A stretch of DNA of 28,000 bases from Owenia fusiformis. Taxonomy: Eukaryota; Annelida; Polychaeta; Sabellida; Oweniidae. Of the stretch, positions 1 to 11,746 are shown piece after piece. The DNA lies in contig CAIIXF020000110.1 in the NCBI GenBank assembly GCA_903813345.2, positions 1-28,000 on the forward strand. The letters run 5' to 3'. The notes beneath the pieces are model-generated. The model was not told the origin of the DNA. It searched no databases and saw only the letters and a program-made list of their open reading frames with translations. How positions within the stretch are numbered: the first letter of the stretch is position 1; the number at the start of each line of letters is the position of its first letter. A program made the translations under genes and the position numbers.

Positions 1-230
1 AAAAGACCAATCAACAAGTCCTTGGTAGGGCAAATGTTAAAATGTATCTTGAAACATCTCACAAAATAACAAATATCATGCTGTCACCAGCATTACGTAC
101 GACTGGTCCGAAAATTGACATTTCCTCCAGAGCACAAACTGCATCATAGATTTAAGACGAATTAGATATAAAATATATCACGAACGGGAACATCATTCAT
201 TAAATCCATTCAAGAGCATACTCCAAAGTG
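1..230 (+). repeat. Partial trimer at the left edge: tail of subunit B plus a full subunit C
   Basis: Bases 1-44 match the end of subunit B (gaccaatcaacaag and ggtagggcaaatg). Subunit C runs from 45 to 230. It carries rare bases compared with the later C copies, such as cttggtag instead of ctcggtag, and cagcattacg instead of cagcgttacg. This unit is one of the more diverged in the window, in keeping with the neighbouring divergent W trimer. The rest of the trimer lies outside the window. Confidence 0.9.
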
Positions 231-788
231 TATACTTAAACGTCTCACAAAATTGCAAAGGACTGGCATGTACCAGTACGACGTACGACTGGTCGGAAAA
301 TTGACATTTCGTCAAGAGCGCAAATTGCATAAACGTTTTAAGACAAATTGGATATTATATATCCCCCTAACAGAGAAATCAATCGATAAATCCCTCCTTT
401 GGCAAACGTAAAAATATATTCATAAACGTCTCACAATATATCAAACTAGTCGCTGCTACCAGTGCGATGTACAGCTGGTCCGAAAATTGACATTCCGTAC
501 CTAGCCCAAAGTAAATCAGACTTGTATGACAAATAAGATACTAAATATCTCATGAATAGAATGATCAATCAACAAGTTCTCGGTAGGGCAAATGTAAAAA
601 TGTATCCTGAAACATCTCACTAAATAACAAATATCATGCTGTCACCACCGTTACGTACGACTGGTCCAAAAATTGACATTTCCTCCAGAGCACAAACTGC
701 ATCATAGATTTAAGACGAATTAGATATAAAATATATCACGAATGGGAACATCATTCATTAAATCCATTCAAGAGCATACTTCAAAATA
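231..788 (+). repeat. Divergent 558-bp trimer, type W
   Basis: Subunits A, B and C lie at 231-416, 417-602 and 603-788. Subunit A matches none of the X, Y or Z types. It has Y-like bases (ttgacattt, gatattatatatcc, gagaaatcaatc, tttggcaaacg) together with X/Z-like cgtcaagagcgc. It also has bases seen nowhere else in the window, such as gtacgacgtac, gcataaacgtttt and gataaatcc. Subunit B has ctagcccaaag and tactaaatatc, also unique. It is followed directly by an X trimer, so it stands where a Z would normally be. It may be an older form of the repeat or a variant from another higher-order family near the array edge. Confidence 0.88.
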
Positions 789-1347
789 TATACTTAAACG
801 TCTCACAAAATTGCAAAGGACTGGCATGTACCAGTGTGACGTACGACTCTTCGGAAAATTGGCATTTCGTCAAGAACGCTAATTGCATAAGCGATTTGAG
901 ACGAATTGGATATCATATATCCCCCTAACAGAGAAGTCAATCGATACATCCCTCCTTTCGCAAACATAAAAATATATACATAAACGTCTCACAATATATC
1001 AAACTAGTCGCTGCTACCAGTGCGATGTACAGCTGGTCCGAAAATTGACATTCCGTACATAGCCCAAAGTAAATCAGACTTGTATGACAAATACGATACT
1101 CAATATATCATGAATAGAATGACCAATCAACAAGTCCTCGGTAGGAAAAATGTAAAAATGTATCCTGAAACATCTCACTAAATAACAAATATCCTGCTGG
1201 CACCAGCGTTACGTACGACTGGTCCGAAAAATTGACATTTCCTCCAGATCACAAACTGCATCATAGATTTAAGACGAATTAGATATAAAATATATCACGA
1301 ACGGGAACATCATTCATTAAATACATTCAAGAGCATACCCCAAAATA
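789..1347 (+). repeat. X-type trimer (first in window), 559 bp
   Basis: This carries the X diagnostic bases: actcttcgg and gcatttcg in A, gacaaatacgatac in B, and gctggcaccagc plus the five-A run after gtccg in C. That five-A run makes X trimers 559 bp long against 558 bp for Y and Z. A private change at 880 (A to T) puts a stop inside the open frame that other X copies carry from the equivalent of position 742. It precedes a Y trimer in the normal order. Confidence 0.93.
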
Positions 1348-1696
1348 TATACTTAAACGTCTCACAAAATTGCAAAAGACTGGCATGTAACAGTGTGACG
1401 TACAACTGGTCGAAAAATTGACATTTTGTCAAGAGCACAAATTGCATAAGCGATTTAAGACGAATTGGATATTATATATCCCCTTAACAGAGAAATCAAT
1501 CGATTCATCCCTCCTTTGGCAAACGTAAAAACATATACCTAAACGTCTCACAATATATCAAACTAGTCGCTGCAACCAGTGCGATGTACAGCTGGTCCGA
1601 AAATTGACATTCAGTACATAGCCCAAAGTAAATAAGACTTGTATGACGAATTAGATACTCAATATCTCATGAATAGAACGACCAATCAACAAAATA
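1348..1696 (+). repeat. Truncated Y trimer, last 209 bp missing
   Basis: Subunit A is a typical Y (aaaagactgg, gtaacagtg, acaactggtcg, cattttgtc). Subunit B is also Y (gctgcaacc, aaataagac) and breaks off at caatcaac near 1690. The sequence then jumps straight into aaaatatatac, the beginning of the next trimer's subunit A. The interval to the next anchor is 349 bp instead of 558, so the end of B and all of C are gone. It is the only large indel in the window. The fused sequence opens a chance frame across the junction (1639-1836). Confidence 0.93.
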
Positions 1697-2254
1697 TATA
1701 CTTAAACGTCTCACAAAATTGCAAAGGACTGGCATGTACCAGTGTGACGTACGACTCTTCGGAAAATTGGCATTTCGTCAAGAACGCAAATTGCATAAGC
1801 GATTTGAGACGAATTGGATATCATATATCCCCCTAACGGAGAAGTCAACCGATACATCCCTCCTTTCGCAAACGTAAAAATATATACATAAACGTCTCAC
1901 AATATATCAAACTAGTCGCTGCTACTAGTGCGATGTACAGCTGGTCCGAAAATTGACATTCCGTACATAGCCCAAAGTAAATCAGACTTGTATGACGAAT
2001 TAGATACTCAATATCTCATGAATAGAACGACCAATCAACAAGTCCTCGGTAGAGCAAATGTCAAAATGTATCTTGAAACATCTCACTAAATAACAAATAT
2101 CATGCTGTCACCACCGTTACGTACGACTGGTCCAAAAATTGACATTTCCTCCAGAGCACAAACTGCATCATAGATTTAAGACGAATTAGATATAAAATAT
2201 ATCACGAATGGGAACATCATTCATTAAATCCATTCAAGAGCATACTTGAAAATA
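1697..2254 (+). repeat. Z trimer with one X-like base run (early Z form)
   Basis: Z diagnostics are present after the middle of A (taacggagaagtcaaccg, caaacgtaaaa), in B (gctactagtg, gacgaattag, gtagagc) and in C (caccaccgtt, gtccaaaaattg). At 1770, however, it reads gcatttcg where later Z copies read gcatatcg. Either the later Z copies acquired the change after this one split off, or this unit is an X/Z recombinant within A. C-terminal private change: cttgaaaat at 2248, which stops the X open frame that starts at 2208. Confidence 0.88.
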
Positions 2255-3929
2255 TATACTTAAACGTCTCACAAAATTGCAAAGGACTGGCATGTACCAG
2301 TGTGACGTACGACTCTTCGGAAAATTGGCATTTCGTCAAGAACGCAAATTGCATAAGCGATTTGAGACGAATTGGATATCATATATCCCCCTAACAGAGA
2401 AGTCAATCGATACATCCCTCCTTTCGCAAACATAAAAATATATACATAAACGTCTCACAATATATCAAACTAGTCGCTGCTACCAGTGCGATGTACAGCT
2501 GGTCCGAAAATTGACATTCCGTACATAGCCCAAAGTAAATCAGACTTGTATGACAAATACGATACTCAATATATCATGAATAGAATGACCAATCAACAAG
2601 TCCTCGGTAGGAAAAATGTAAAAATGTATCCTGAAACATCTCACTAAATAACAAATATCCTGCTGGCACCAGCGTTACGTACGACTGGTCCGAAAAATTG
2701 ACATTTCCTCCAGATCACAAACTGCATCATAGATTTAAGACGAATTAGATATAAAATATATCACGAACGGGAACATCATTCATTAAATACATTCAAGAGC
2801 ATACCCCAAAATATATACTTAAACGTCTCACAAAATTGCAAAAGACTGGCATGTAACAGTGTGACGTACAACTGGTCGAAAAATTGACATTTTGTCAAGA
2901 GCACAAATTGCATAAGCGATTTAAGACGAATTGGATATTATATATCCCCTTAACAGAGAAATCAATCGATTCATCCCTCCTTTGGCAAACGTAAAAACAT
3001 ATACCTAAACGTCTCACAATATATCAAACTAGTCGCTGCAACCAGTGCGATGTACAGCTGGTCCGAAAATTGACATTCCGTACATAGCCCAAAGTAAATA
3101 AGACTTGTATGACGAATTAGATACTCAATATCTCATGAATAGAACGACCAATCAACAAGTCCTCGGTAGGGCAAATGTCAAAATGTATCCTGAAACATCT
3201 CACTAAATAACAAATATCATGCTGTCACCAGCGTTACGTACGACTGGTCCGAAAATTGACCTTTCATCCAGAGCACAAACTGCATCATACATTTAAGACG
3301 AACTAAATATAAAATATATCACGAACGGGAACATCATTCATTAAATCCATTCAAAATCATACCCCAAAATATATACTTAAACGTCTCACAAAATTGCAAA
3401 GGACTGGCATGTACCAGTGTGACGTACGACTCTTCGGAAAATTGGCATATCGTCAAGAACGCAAATTGCATAAGCGATTTGAGACGAATTGGATATCATA
3501 TATCCCCCTAACGGAGAAGTCAACCGATACATCCCTCCTTTCGCAAACGTAAAAATATATACATAAACGTCTCACAATATATCAAACTAGTCGCTGCTAC
3601 TAGTGCGATGTACAGCTGGTCCGAAAATTGACATTCCGTACATAGCCCAAAGTAAATCAGACTTGTATGACGAATTAGATACTCAATATCTCATGAATAG
3701 AACGACCAATCAACAAGTCCTCGGTAGAGCAAATGTCAAAATGTATCTTGAAACATCTCACTAAATAACAAATATCATGCTGTCACCACCGTTACGTACG
3801 ACTGGTCCAAAAATTGACATTTCCTCCAGAGCACAAACTGCATCATAGATTTAAGACGAATTAGATATAAAATATATCACGAATGGGAACATCATTCATT
3901 AAATCCATTCAAGAGCATACTTCAAAATA
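2255..3929 (+). repeat. 1675-bp X-Y-Z copy 1
   Basis: X starts at 2255, Y at 2814 and Z at 3372. This is the first complete higher-order repeat. The Y subunit C has private bases at 3355 (A, usually G) and 3363 (C, usually T) just before the Z anchor. Z already has the standard gcatatcg. The Z part of subunit B near 3602-3658 is the likely left partner of the exchange that produced the 4467-bp duplication described below. Confidence 0.96.
3586..3604. repeat. Paired ACTAGT palindromes in Z subunit B, one example
   Basis: Two copies of the 6-bp palindrome ACTAGT flank CGCTGCT. X and Y trimers keep the first copy but read accagt at the second, so the pair is a Z-specific mark. It recurs in nearly every Z. 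The Z at 5047 has lost it (gctactggtg, G at 5277). Confidence 0.7.
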
Positions 3930-3960
3930 TATACTTAAACGTCTCACAAAATTGCAAAGG

Positions 3961-3976
3961 ACTGGCATGTACCAGT
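3961..3976. repeat. Inverted repeat in subunit A (X and Z types), one example of a recurrent dyad
   Basis: ACTGG and CCAGT flank CATGTA, a 5-bp-arm dyad starting 31 bp into subunit A. It is present in X and Z trimers and lost in Y, where the right arm reads aacag. It sits at nearly the same place in the 186-bp unit as the dyad in subunit C. Confidence 0.7.
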
Positions 3977-4336
3977 GTGACGTACGACTCTTCGGAAAAT
4001 TGGCATTTCGTCAAGAACGCAAATTGCATAAGCGATTTGAGACGAATTGGATATCATATATCCCCCTAACAGAGAAGTCAATCGATACATCCCTCCTTTC
4101 GCAAACATAAAAATATATACATAAACGTCTCACAATATATCAAACTAGTCGCTGCTACCAGTGCGATGTACAGCTGGTCCGAAAATTGACATTCCGTACA
4201 TAGCCCAAAGTAAATCAGACTTGTATGACAAATACGATACTCAATATATCATGAATAGAATGACCAATCAACAAGTCCTCGGTAGGAAAAATGTAAAAAT
4301 GTATCCTGAAACATCTCACTAAATAACAAATATCCT

Positions 4337-4348
4337 GCTGGCACCAGC
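4337..4348. repeat. Inverted repeat in subunit C (X type), one example of a recurrent dyad
   Basis: GCTGG and CCAGC flank a 2-bp centre (CA), a perfect 5-bp-arm dyad starting 35 bp into subunit C. It recurs in every X trimer. In Y and Z the corresponding gctgtcaccagc is weaker. Whether it forms a hairpin or binds a protein cannot be told from sequence. Confidence 0.7.
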
Positions 4349-5604
4349 GTTACGTACGACTGGTCCGAAAAATTGACATTTCCTCCAGATCACAAACTGC
4401 ATCATAGATTTAAGACGAATTAGATATAAAATATATCACGAACGGGAACATCATTCATTAAATACATTCAAGAGCATACCCCAAAATATATACTTAAACG
4501 TCTCACAAAATTGCAAAAGACTGGCATGTAACAGTGTGAAGTACAACTGGTCGAAAAATTGACATTTTGTCAAGAGCACAAATTGCATAAGCGATTTAAG
4601 ACGAATTGGATATTATATATCCCCTTAACAGAGAAATCAATCGATTCATCCCTCCTTTGGCAAACGTAAAAACATATACCTAAACGTCTCACAATATATC
4701 AAACTAATCGCTGCAACCAGTGCGATGTACAGCTGGTCCGAAAATTGACATTCCGTACATAGCCCAAAGTAAATAAGACTTGTATGACGAATTAGATACT
4801 CAATATCTCATGAATAGAACGACCAATCAACAAGTCCTCGGTAGGGCAAATGTCAAAATGTATCCTGAAACATCTCACTAAATAACAAATATCATGCTGT
4901 CACCAGCGTTACGTACGACTGGTCCGAAAATTGACCTTTCATCCAGAGCACAAACTGCATCATACATTTAAGACGAACTAAATATAAAATATATCACGAA
5001 CGGGAACATCATTCATTAAATCCATTCAAGATCATACTCCAAAATATATACTTAAACGTCTCACAAAATTGCAAAGGACTGGCATGTACCAGTGTGACGT
5101 ACGACTCTTCGGAAAATTGGCATATCGTCAAGAACGCAAATTGCATAAGCGATTTGAGACAAATTGGATATCATATATCCCCCTAACGGAGAAGTCAACC
5201 GATACATCCCTCCTTTCGCAAACGTAAAAATATATACATAAACGTCTCACAATATATCAAACTAGTCGCTGCTACTGGTGCGATGTACAGCTGGTCCGAA
5301 AATTGACATTCCGTACATAGCCCAAAGTAAATCAGACTTGTATGACGAATTAGATACTCAATATCTCATGAATAGAACGACCAATCAACAAGTCCTCGGT
5401 AGAGCAAATGTCAAAATGTATCTTGAAACATCTCACTAAATAACAAATATCATGCTGTCACCACCGTTACGTACGACTGGTCCAAAAATTGACATTTCCT
5501 CCAGAGCACAAATTGCATCATAGATTTAAGACGAATTAGATATAAAATATATCACGAATGGGAACATCATTCATTAAATCCATTCAAGAGCATACTTCAA
5601 AATA

Positions 5605-7279
5605 TATACTTAAACGTCTCACAAAATTGCAAAGGACTGGCATGTACCAGTGTGATGTACGACTCTTCGGAAAATTGGCATTTCGTCAAGAACGCAAATT
5701 GCATAAGCGATTTGAGACGAATTGAATATCATATATCCCCCTAACAGAGAAGTCAATCGATACATCCCTCCTTTCGCAAACATAAAAATATATACATAAA
5801 CGTCTCACAATATATCAAACTAGTCGCTGCTACCAGTGCGATGTACAGCTGGTCCGAAAATTGACATTCCGTACATAGCCCAAAGTAAATCAGACTTGTA
5901 TGACAAATAAGATACTCAATATATCATGAATAGAATGACCAATCAACAAGTCCTCGGTAGGAAAAATGTAAAAATGTATCCTGAAACATCTCACTAAATA
6001 ACAAATATCCTGCTGGCACCAGCGTTACGTACGACTGGTCCGAAAAATTGACATTTCCTCCAGATCACAAACTGCATCATAGATTTAAGACGAATTAGAT
6101 ATAAAATATATCACGAACGGGAACATCATTCATTAAATACATTCAAGAGCATACCCCAAAATATATACTTAAACGTCTCACAAAATTGCAAAAGACTGGC
6201 ATGTCACAGTGTGACGTACAACTGGTCGAAAAATTGACATTTTGTCAAGAGCACAAATTGCATAAGCGATTTAAGACGAATTGGATATTATATATCCCCT
6301 TAACAGAGAAATCAATCGATTCATCCCTCCTTTGGCAAACGTAAAAACATATACCTAAACGTCTCACAATATATCAAACTAGTCGCTGCAACCAGTGCGA
6401 TGTACAGCTGGTCCGAAAATTGACATTCCGTACATAGCCCAAAGTAAATAAGACTTGTATGACGAATTAGATACTCAATATCTCATGAATAGAACGACCA
6501 ATCAACAAGTCCTCGGTAGGGCAAATGTCAAAATGTATCCTGAAACATCTCACTAAATAACAAATATCATGCTGTCACCAGCGTTACGTACGACTGGTCC
6601 GAAAATTGACCTTTCATCCAGAGCACAAACTGCATCATACATTTAAGACGAACTAAATATAAAATATATCACGAACGGGAACATCATTCATTAAATCCAT
6701 TCAAGATCATACTCCAAAATATATACTTAAACGTCTCACAAAATTGCAAAGAACTGGCATGTACCAGTGTGACGTACGACTCTTCGGAAAATTGGCATAT
6801 CGTCAAGAACGCAAATTGCATTATCGATTTGAGACGAATTGGATATCATATATCCCCCTAACGGAGAAGTCAACCGATACATCCCTCCTTTCGCAAACGT
6901 AAAAATATATACATAAACGTCTCACAATATATCAAACTAGTCGCTGCTACTAGTGCGATGTACAGCTGGTCCGAAAATTGACATTCCGTACATAGCCCAA
7001 AGTAAATCAGACTTGTATGACGAATTAGATACTCAATATCTCATGAATAGAACGACCAATCAACAAGTCCTCGGTAGAGCAAATGTCAAAATGTATCTTG
7101 AAACATCTCACTAAATAACAAATATCATGCTGTCACCACCGTTACGTACGACTGGTCCAAAAATTGACATTTCCTCCAGAGCACAAACTGCATCATAGAT
7201 TTAAGACGAATTAGATATAAAATATATCACGAATGGGAACATCATTCATTAAATCCATTCAAGAGCATACTTCAAAATA
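5605..7279 (+). repeat. 1675-bp X-Y-Z copy 3 (left copy of the 4467-bp duplication)
   Basis: X starts at 5605, Y at 6164 and Z at 6722. The X trimer carries three private variants shared with the X at 10072: T at 5656 (gatgtac), A at 5725 (gaattgaata, a stop in the X open frame) and A at 5910 (caaataagat). Y has C at 6205. Z has changes at 6752, 6822 and 6824 that are found nowhere else. Confidence 0.96.
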
Positions 7280-8396
7280 TATACTTAAACGTCTCACAAA
7301 ATTGCAAAGGACTGGCATGTACCAGTGTGACGTACGACTCTTCGGAAAATTGGCATTTCGTCAAGAACGCAAATTGCATAAGCGATTTGAGACGAATTGG
7401 ATATCATATATCCCCCTAACAGAGAAGTCAATCGATACATCCCTCCTTTCGCAAACATAAAAATATATACATAAACGTCTCACAATATATCAAACTAGTC
7501 GCTGCTACCAGTGCGATGTACAGCTGGTCCGAAAATTGACATTCCGTACATAGCCCAAAGTAAATCAGACTTGTATGACAAATACGATACTCAATATATC
7601 ATGAATAGAATGACCAATCAACAAGTCCTCGGTAGGAAAAATGTAAAAATGTATCCTGAAACATCTCACTAAATAACAAATATCCTGCTGGCACCAGCGT
7701 TACGGACGACTGGTCCGAAAAATTGACATTTCCTCCAGATCACAAACTGCATCATAGATTTAAGACGAATTAGATATAAAATATATCACGAACGGGAACA
7801 TCATTCATTAAATACATTCAAGAGCATACCCCAAAATATATACTTAAACGTCTCACAAAATTGCAAAAGACTGGCATGTAACAGTGTGACGTACAACTGG
7901 TCGAAAAATTGACATTTTGTCAAGAGCACAAATTGCATAAGCGATTTAAGACGAATTGGATATTATATATCCCCTTAACAGAGAAATCAATCGATTCATC
8001 CCTCCTTTGGCAAACGTAAAAACATATACCTAAACGTCTCACAATATATCAAACTAGTCGCTGCAACCAGTGCGATGTACAGCTGGTCCGAAAATTGACA
8101 TTCCGTACATAGCCCAAAGTAAATCAGACTTGTATGACGAATTAGATACTCAATATCTCATGAATAGAACGACCAATCAACAAGTCCTCGGTAGAGCAAA
8201 TGTCAAAATGTATCTTGAAACATCTCACTAAATAACAAATATCATGCTGTCACCACCGTTACGTACGACTGGTCCAAAAATTGACATTTCCTCCAGAGCA
8301 CAAACTGCATCATAGATTTAAGACGAATTAGATATAAAATATATCACGAATGGGAACATCATTCATTAAATCCATTCAAGAGCATACTTCAAAATA
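7280..8396 (+). repeat. 1117-bp X-Y dimer ending in a Y/Z hybrid trimer
   Basis: X starts at 7280 (private G at 7705) and the second trimer at 7839. That second trimer has Y subunit A and the Y marker gctgcaacc (8062-8068), but the Z marker aaatcag at 8125, then Z sequence to its end. The Y-to-Z switch therefore lies between 8068 and 8125. The next trimer is X at 8397, so a whole trimer's worth of sequence is absent compared with the usual order. The hybrid keeps the exact 558-bp length, as expected from homologous exchange. Confidence 0.94.
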
Positions 8397-10071
8397 TATA
8401 CTTAAACGTCTCACAAAATTGCAAAGGACTGGCATGTACCAGTGTGACGTACGACTCTTCGGAAAATTGGCATTTCGTCAAGAACGCAAATTGCATAAGC
8501 GATTTGAGACGAATTGGATATCATATATCCCCCTAACAGAGAAGTCAATCGATACATCCCTCCTTTCGCAAACATAAAAATATATACATAAACGTCTCAC
8601 AATATATCAAACTAGTCGCTGCTACCAGTGCGATGTACAGCTGGTCCGAAAATTGACATTCCGTACATAGCCCAAAGTAAATCAGACTTGTATGACAAAT
8701 GCGATACTCAATATATCATGAATAGAATGACCAATCAACAAGTCCTCGGTAGGAAAAATGTAAAAATGTATCCTGAAACATCTCACTAAATAACAAATAT
8801 CCTGCTGGCACCAGCGTTACGTACGACTGGTCCGAAAAATTGACATTTCCTCCAGATCACAAACTGCATCAAAGATTTAAGACGAATTAGATATAAAATA
8901 TATCACGAACGGGAACATCATTCATTAAATACATTCAAGAGCATACCCCAAAATATATACTTAAACGTCTCACAAAATTGCAAAAGACTGGCATGTAACA
9001 GTGTGAAGTACAACTGGTCGAAAAATTGACATTTTGTCAAGAGCACAAATTGCATAAGCGATTTAAGACGAATTGGATATTATATATCCCCTTAACAGAG
9101 AAATCAATCGATTCATCCCTCCTTTGGCAAACGTAAAAACATATACCTAAACGTCTCACAATATATCAAACTAGTCGCTGCAACCAGTGCGATGTACAGC
9201 TGGTCCGAAAATTGACATTCCGTACATAGCCCAAAGTAAATAAGACTTGTATGACGAATTAGATACTCAATATCTCATGAATAGAACGACCAATCAACAA
9301 GTCCTCGGTAGGGCAAATGTCAAAATGTATCCTGAAACATCTCACTAAATAACAAATATCATGCTGTCACCAGCGTTACGTACGACTGGTCCGAAAATTG
9401 ACCTTTCATCCAGAGCACAAACTGCATCATACATTTAAGACGAACTAAATATAAAATATATCACGAACGGGAACATCATTCATTAAATCCATTCAAGATC
9501 ATACTCCAAAATATATACTTAAACGTCTCACAAAATTGCAAAGGACTGGCATGTACCAGTGTGACGTACGACTCTTCGGAAAATTGGCATATCGTCAAGA
9601 ACGCAAATTGCATAAGCGATTTGAGACGAATTGGATATCATATATCCCCCTAACGGAGAAGTCAACCGATACATCCCTCCTTTCGCAAACGTAAAAATAT
9701 ATACATAAACGTCTCACAATATATCAAACTAGTCGCTGCTACTAGTGCGATGTACAGCTGGTCCGAAAATTGACATTCCGTACATAGCCCAAAGTAAATC
9801 AGACTTGTATGACGAATTAGATACTCAATATCTCATGAATAGAACGACCAATCAACAAGTCCTCGGTAGAGCAAATGTCAAAATGTATCTTGAAACATCT
9901 CACTAAATAACAAATATCATGCTGTCACCACCGTTACGTACGACTGGTCCAAAAATTGACATTTCCTCCAGAGCACAAATTGCATCATAGATTTAAGACG
10001 AATTAGATATAAAATATATCACGAATGGGAACATCATTCATTAAATCCATTCAAGAGCATACTTCAAAATA
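8397..10071 (+). repeat. 1675-bp X-Y-Z copy 4 (right copy of the 4467-bp duplication)
   Basis: X starts at 8397, Y at 8956 and Z at 9514. It shares A at 9007 and T at 9980 with positions 4540 and 5513. Private bases absent from the left copy are G at 8701 (caaatgcgat) and A at 8872 (catcaaagat). Confidence 0.96.
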
Positions 10072-11188
10072 TATACTTAAACGTCTCACAAAATTGCAAA
10101 GGACTGGCATGTACCAGTGTGATGTACGACTCTTCGGAAAATTGGCATTTCGTCAAGAACGCAAATTGCATAAGCGATTTGAGACGAATTGAATATCATA
10201 TATCCCCCTAACAGAGAAGTCAATCGATACATCCCTCCTTTCGCAAACATAAAAATATATACATAAACGTCTCACAATATATCAAACTAGTCGCTGCTAC
10301 CAGTGCGATGTACAGCTGGTCCGAAAATTGACATTCCGTACATAGCCCAAAGTAAATCAGACTTGTATGACAAATAAGATACTCAATATATCATGAATAG
10401 AATGACCAATCAACAAGTCCTCGGTAGGAAAAATGTAAAAATGTATCCTGAAACATCTCACTAAATAACAAATATCCTGCTGGCACCAGCGTTATGTACG
10501 ACTGGTCCGAAAAATTGACATTTCCTCCAGATCACAAACTGCATCATAGATTTAAGACGAATTAGATATAAAATATATCACGAACGGGAACATCATTCAT
10601 TAAATACATTCAAGAGCATACCCCAAAATATATACTTAAACGTCTCACAAAATTGCAAAAGACTGGCATGTAACAGTGTGACGTACAACTGGTCGAAAAA
10701 TTGACATTTTGTCAAGAGCACAAATTGCATAAGCGATTTAAGACGAATTGGATATTATATATCCCCTTAACAGAGAAATCAATCGATTCATCCCTCCTTT
10801 GGCAAACGTAAAAACATATACCTAAACGTCTCACAATATATCAAACTAGTCGCTGCAACCAGTGCGATGTACAGCTGGTCAGAAAATTGACATTCCGTAC
10901 ATAGCCCAAAGTAAATAAGACTTGTATGACGAATTAGATACTCAATATCTCATGAATAGAACGACCAATCAACAAGTCCTCGGTAGGGCAAATGTCAAAA
11001 TGTATCCTGAAACATCTCACTAAATAACAAATATCATGCTGTCACCAGCGTTACGTACGACTGGTCCGAAAATTGACCTTTCATCCAGAGCACAAACTGC
11101 ATCATAGATTTAAGACGAATTAGATATAAAATATATCACGAATGGGAACATCATTCATTAAATCCATTCAAGAGCATACTTCAAAATA
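10072..11188 (+). repeat. 1117-bp X-Y dimer ending in a second Y/Z hybrid, junction in subunit C
   Basis: X starts at 10072 and shares three private variants (10123, 10192, 10377) with the X at 5605. The trimer at 10631 is Y through A, B and the first part of C; its last Y marker is tttcatcc at 11083. It then reads catagattt from 11107 and continues as Z, including cgaatgggaac. Other private bases are T at 10495 (gttatgtac) and A at 10881. An X trimer follows, so Z has been skipped. Confidence 0.94.
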
Positions 11189-11746
11189 TATACTTAAACG
11201 TCTCACAAAATTGCAAAGGACTGGCATGTACCAGTGTGACGTACGACTCTTCGGAAAATTGGCATTTCGTCAAGAACGCAAATTGCATAAGCGATTTGAG
11301 ACGAATTGGATATCATATATCCCCCTAACAGAGAAGTCAATCGATACATCCCTCCTTTTGCAAACATAAAAATATATACATAAACGTCTCACAATATATC
11401 AAACTAGTCGCTGCTACCAGTGCGATGTACAGCTGGTCCGAAAATTGACATTCCGTACATAGCCCAAAGTAAATCAGACTTGTATGACGAATTAGATACT
11501 CAATATATCATGAATAGAACGACCAATCAACAAGTCCTCGGTAGAGCAAATGTCAAAATGTATCTTGAAACATCTCACTAAATAACAAATATCATGCTGT
11601 CACCACCGTTACGTACGACTGGTCCAAAAATTGACATTTCCTCCAGAGCACAAACTGCATCATAGATTTAAGACGAATTAGATATAAAATATATCACGAA
11701 TGGGAACATCATTCATTAAATCCATTCAAGAGCATACTTCAAAATA
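11189..11746 (+). repeat. X/Z hybrid trimer with mosaic markers in subunit B
   Basis: Subunit A is X (private T at 11359), and B starts as X (gctaccag, 11418). B then shows Z bases at 11489-11497 (gacgaattag), an X base at 11507 (aatatatcatg), and Z bases from 11520 (agaacgacc, gtagagc). Subunit C is Z. The trimer is followed by another X, giving two X-type A subunits in consecutive trimers, the only such case here. The single X base inside Z sequence could be a point change or a trace of a second exchange. Confidence 0.92.

Larger units (their letters stand above)
3930..5604 (+). repeat. 1675-bp X-Y-Z copy 2 (left copy of the 4467-bp duplication)
   Basis: X starts at 3930, Y at 4489 and Z at 5047. 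Two private variants, A at 4540 (gtgaagtac) and T at 5513 (aattgcatc), reappear 4467 bp downstream at 9007 and 9980. Other private bases here do not recur there: 4707 (A for G), 5161 (A for G) and 5277 (G for A). They probably arose after the duplication or were removed from one copy by conversion. Confidence 0.96.

Noticed and set aside
1639-1836. 65-codon frame across the 1690 junction
   Set aside because: It joins subunit B in one frame to subunit A in another through the 209-bp deletion. It occurs once and is a by-product of the deletion.
3999-4018. Possible CENP-B box in subunit A (tttcgtcaagaacgcaaa)
   Set aside because: The TTCG half fits, but the central A is G and the CGGG half reads CGCA, so three of nine essential positions fail. 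The cgaacggg in subunit C has the other half only.
4116-4130. TATA-like strings (aaaatatata) before each subunit as promoters
   Set aside because: They recur with each A/B subunit simply because the repeat is AT-rich there. No initiator, start context or downstream gene goes with them.
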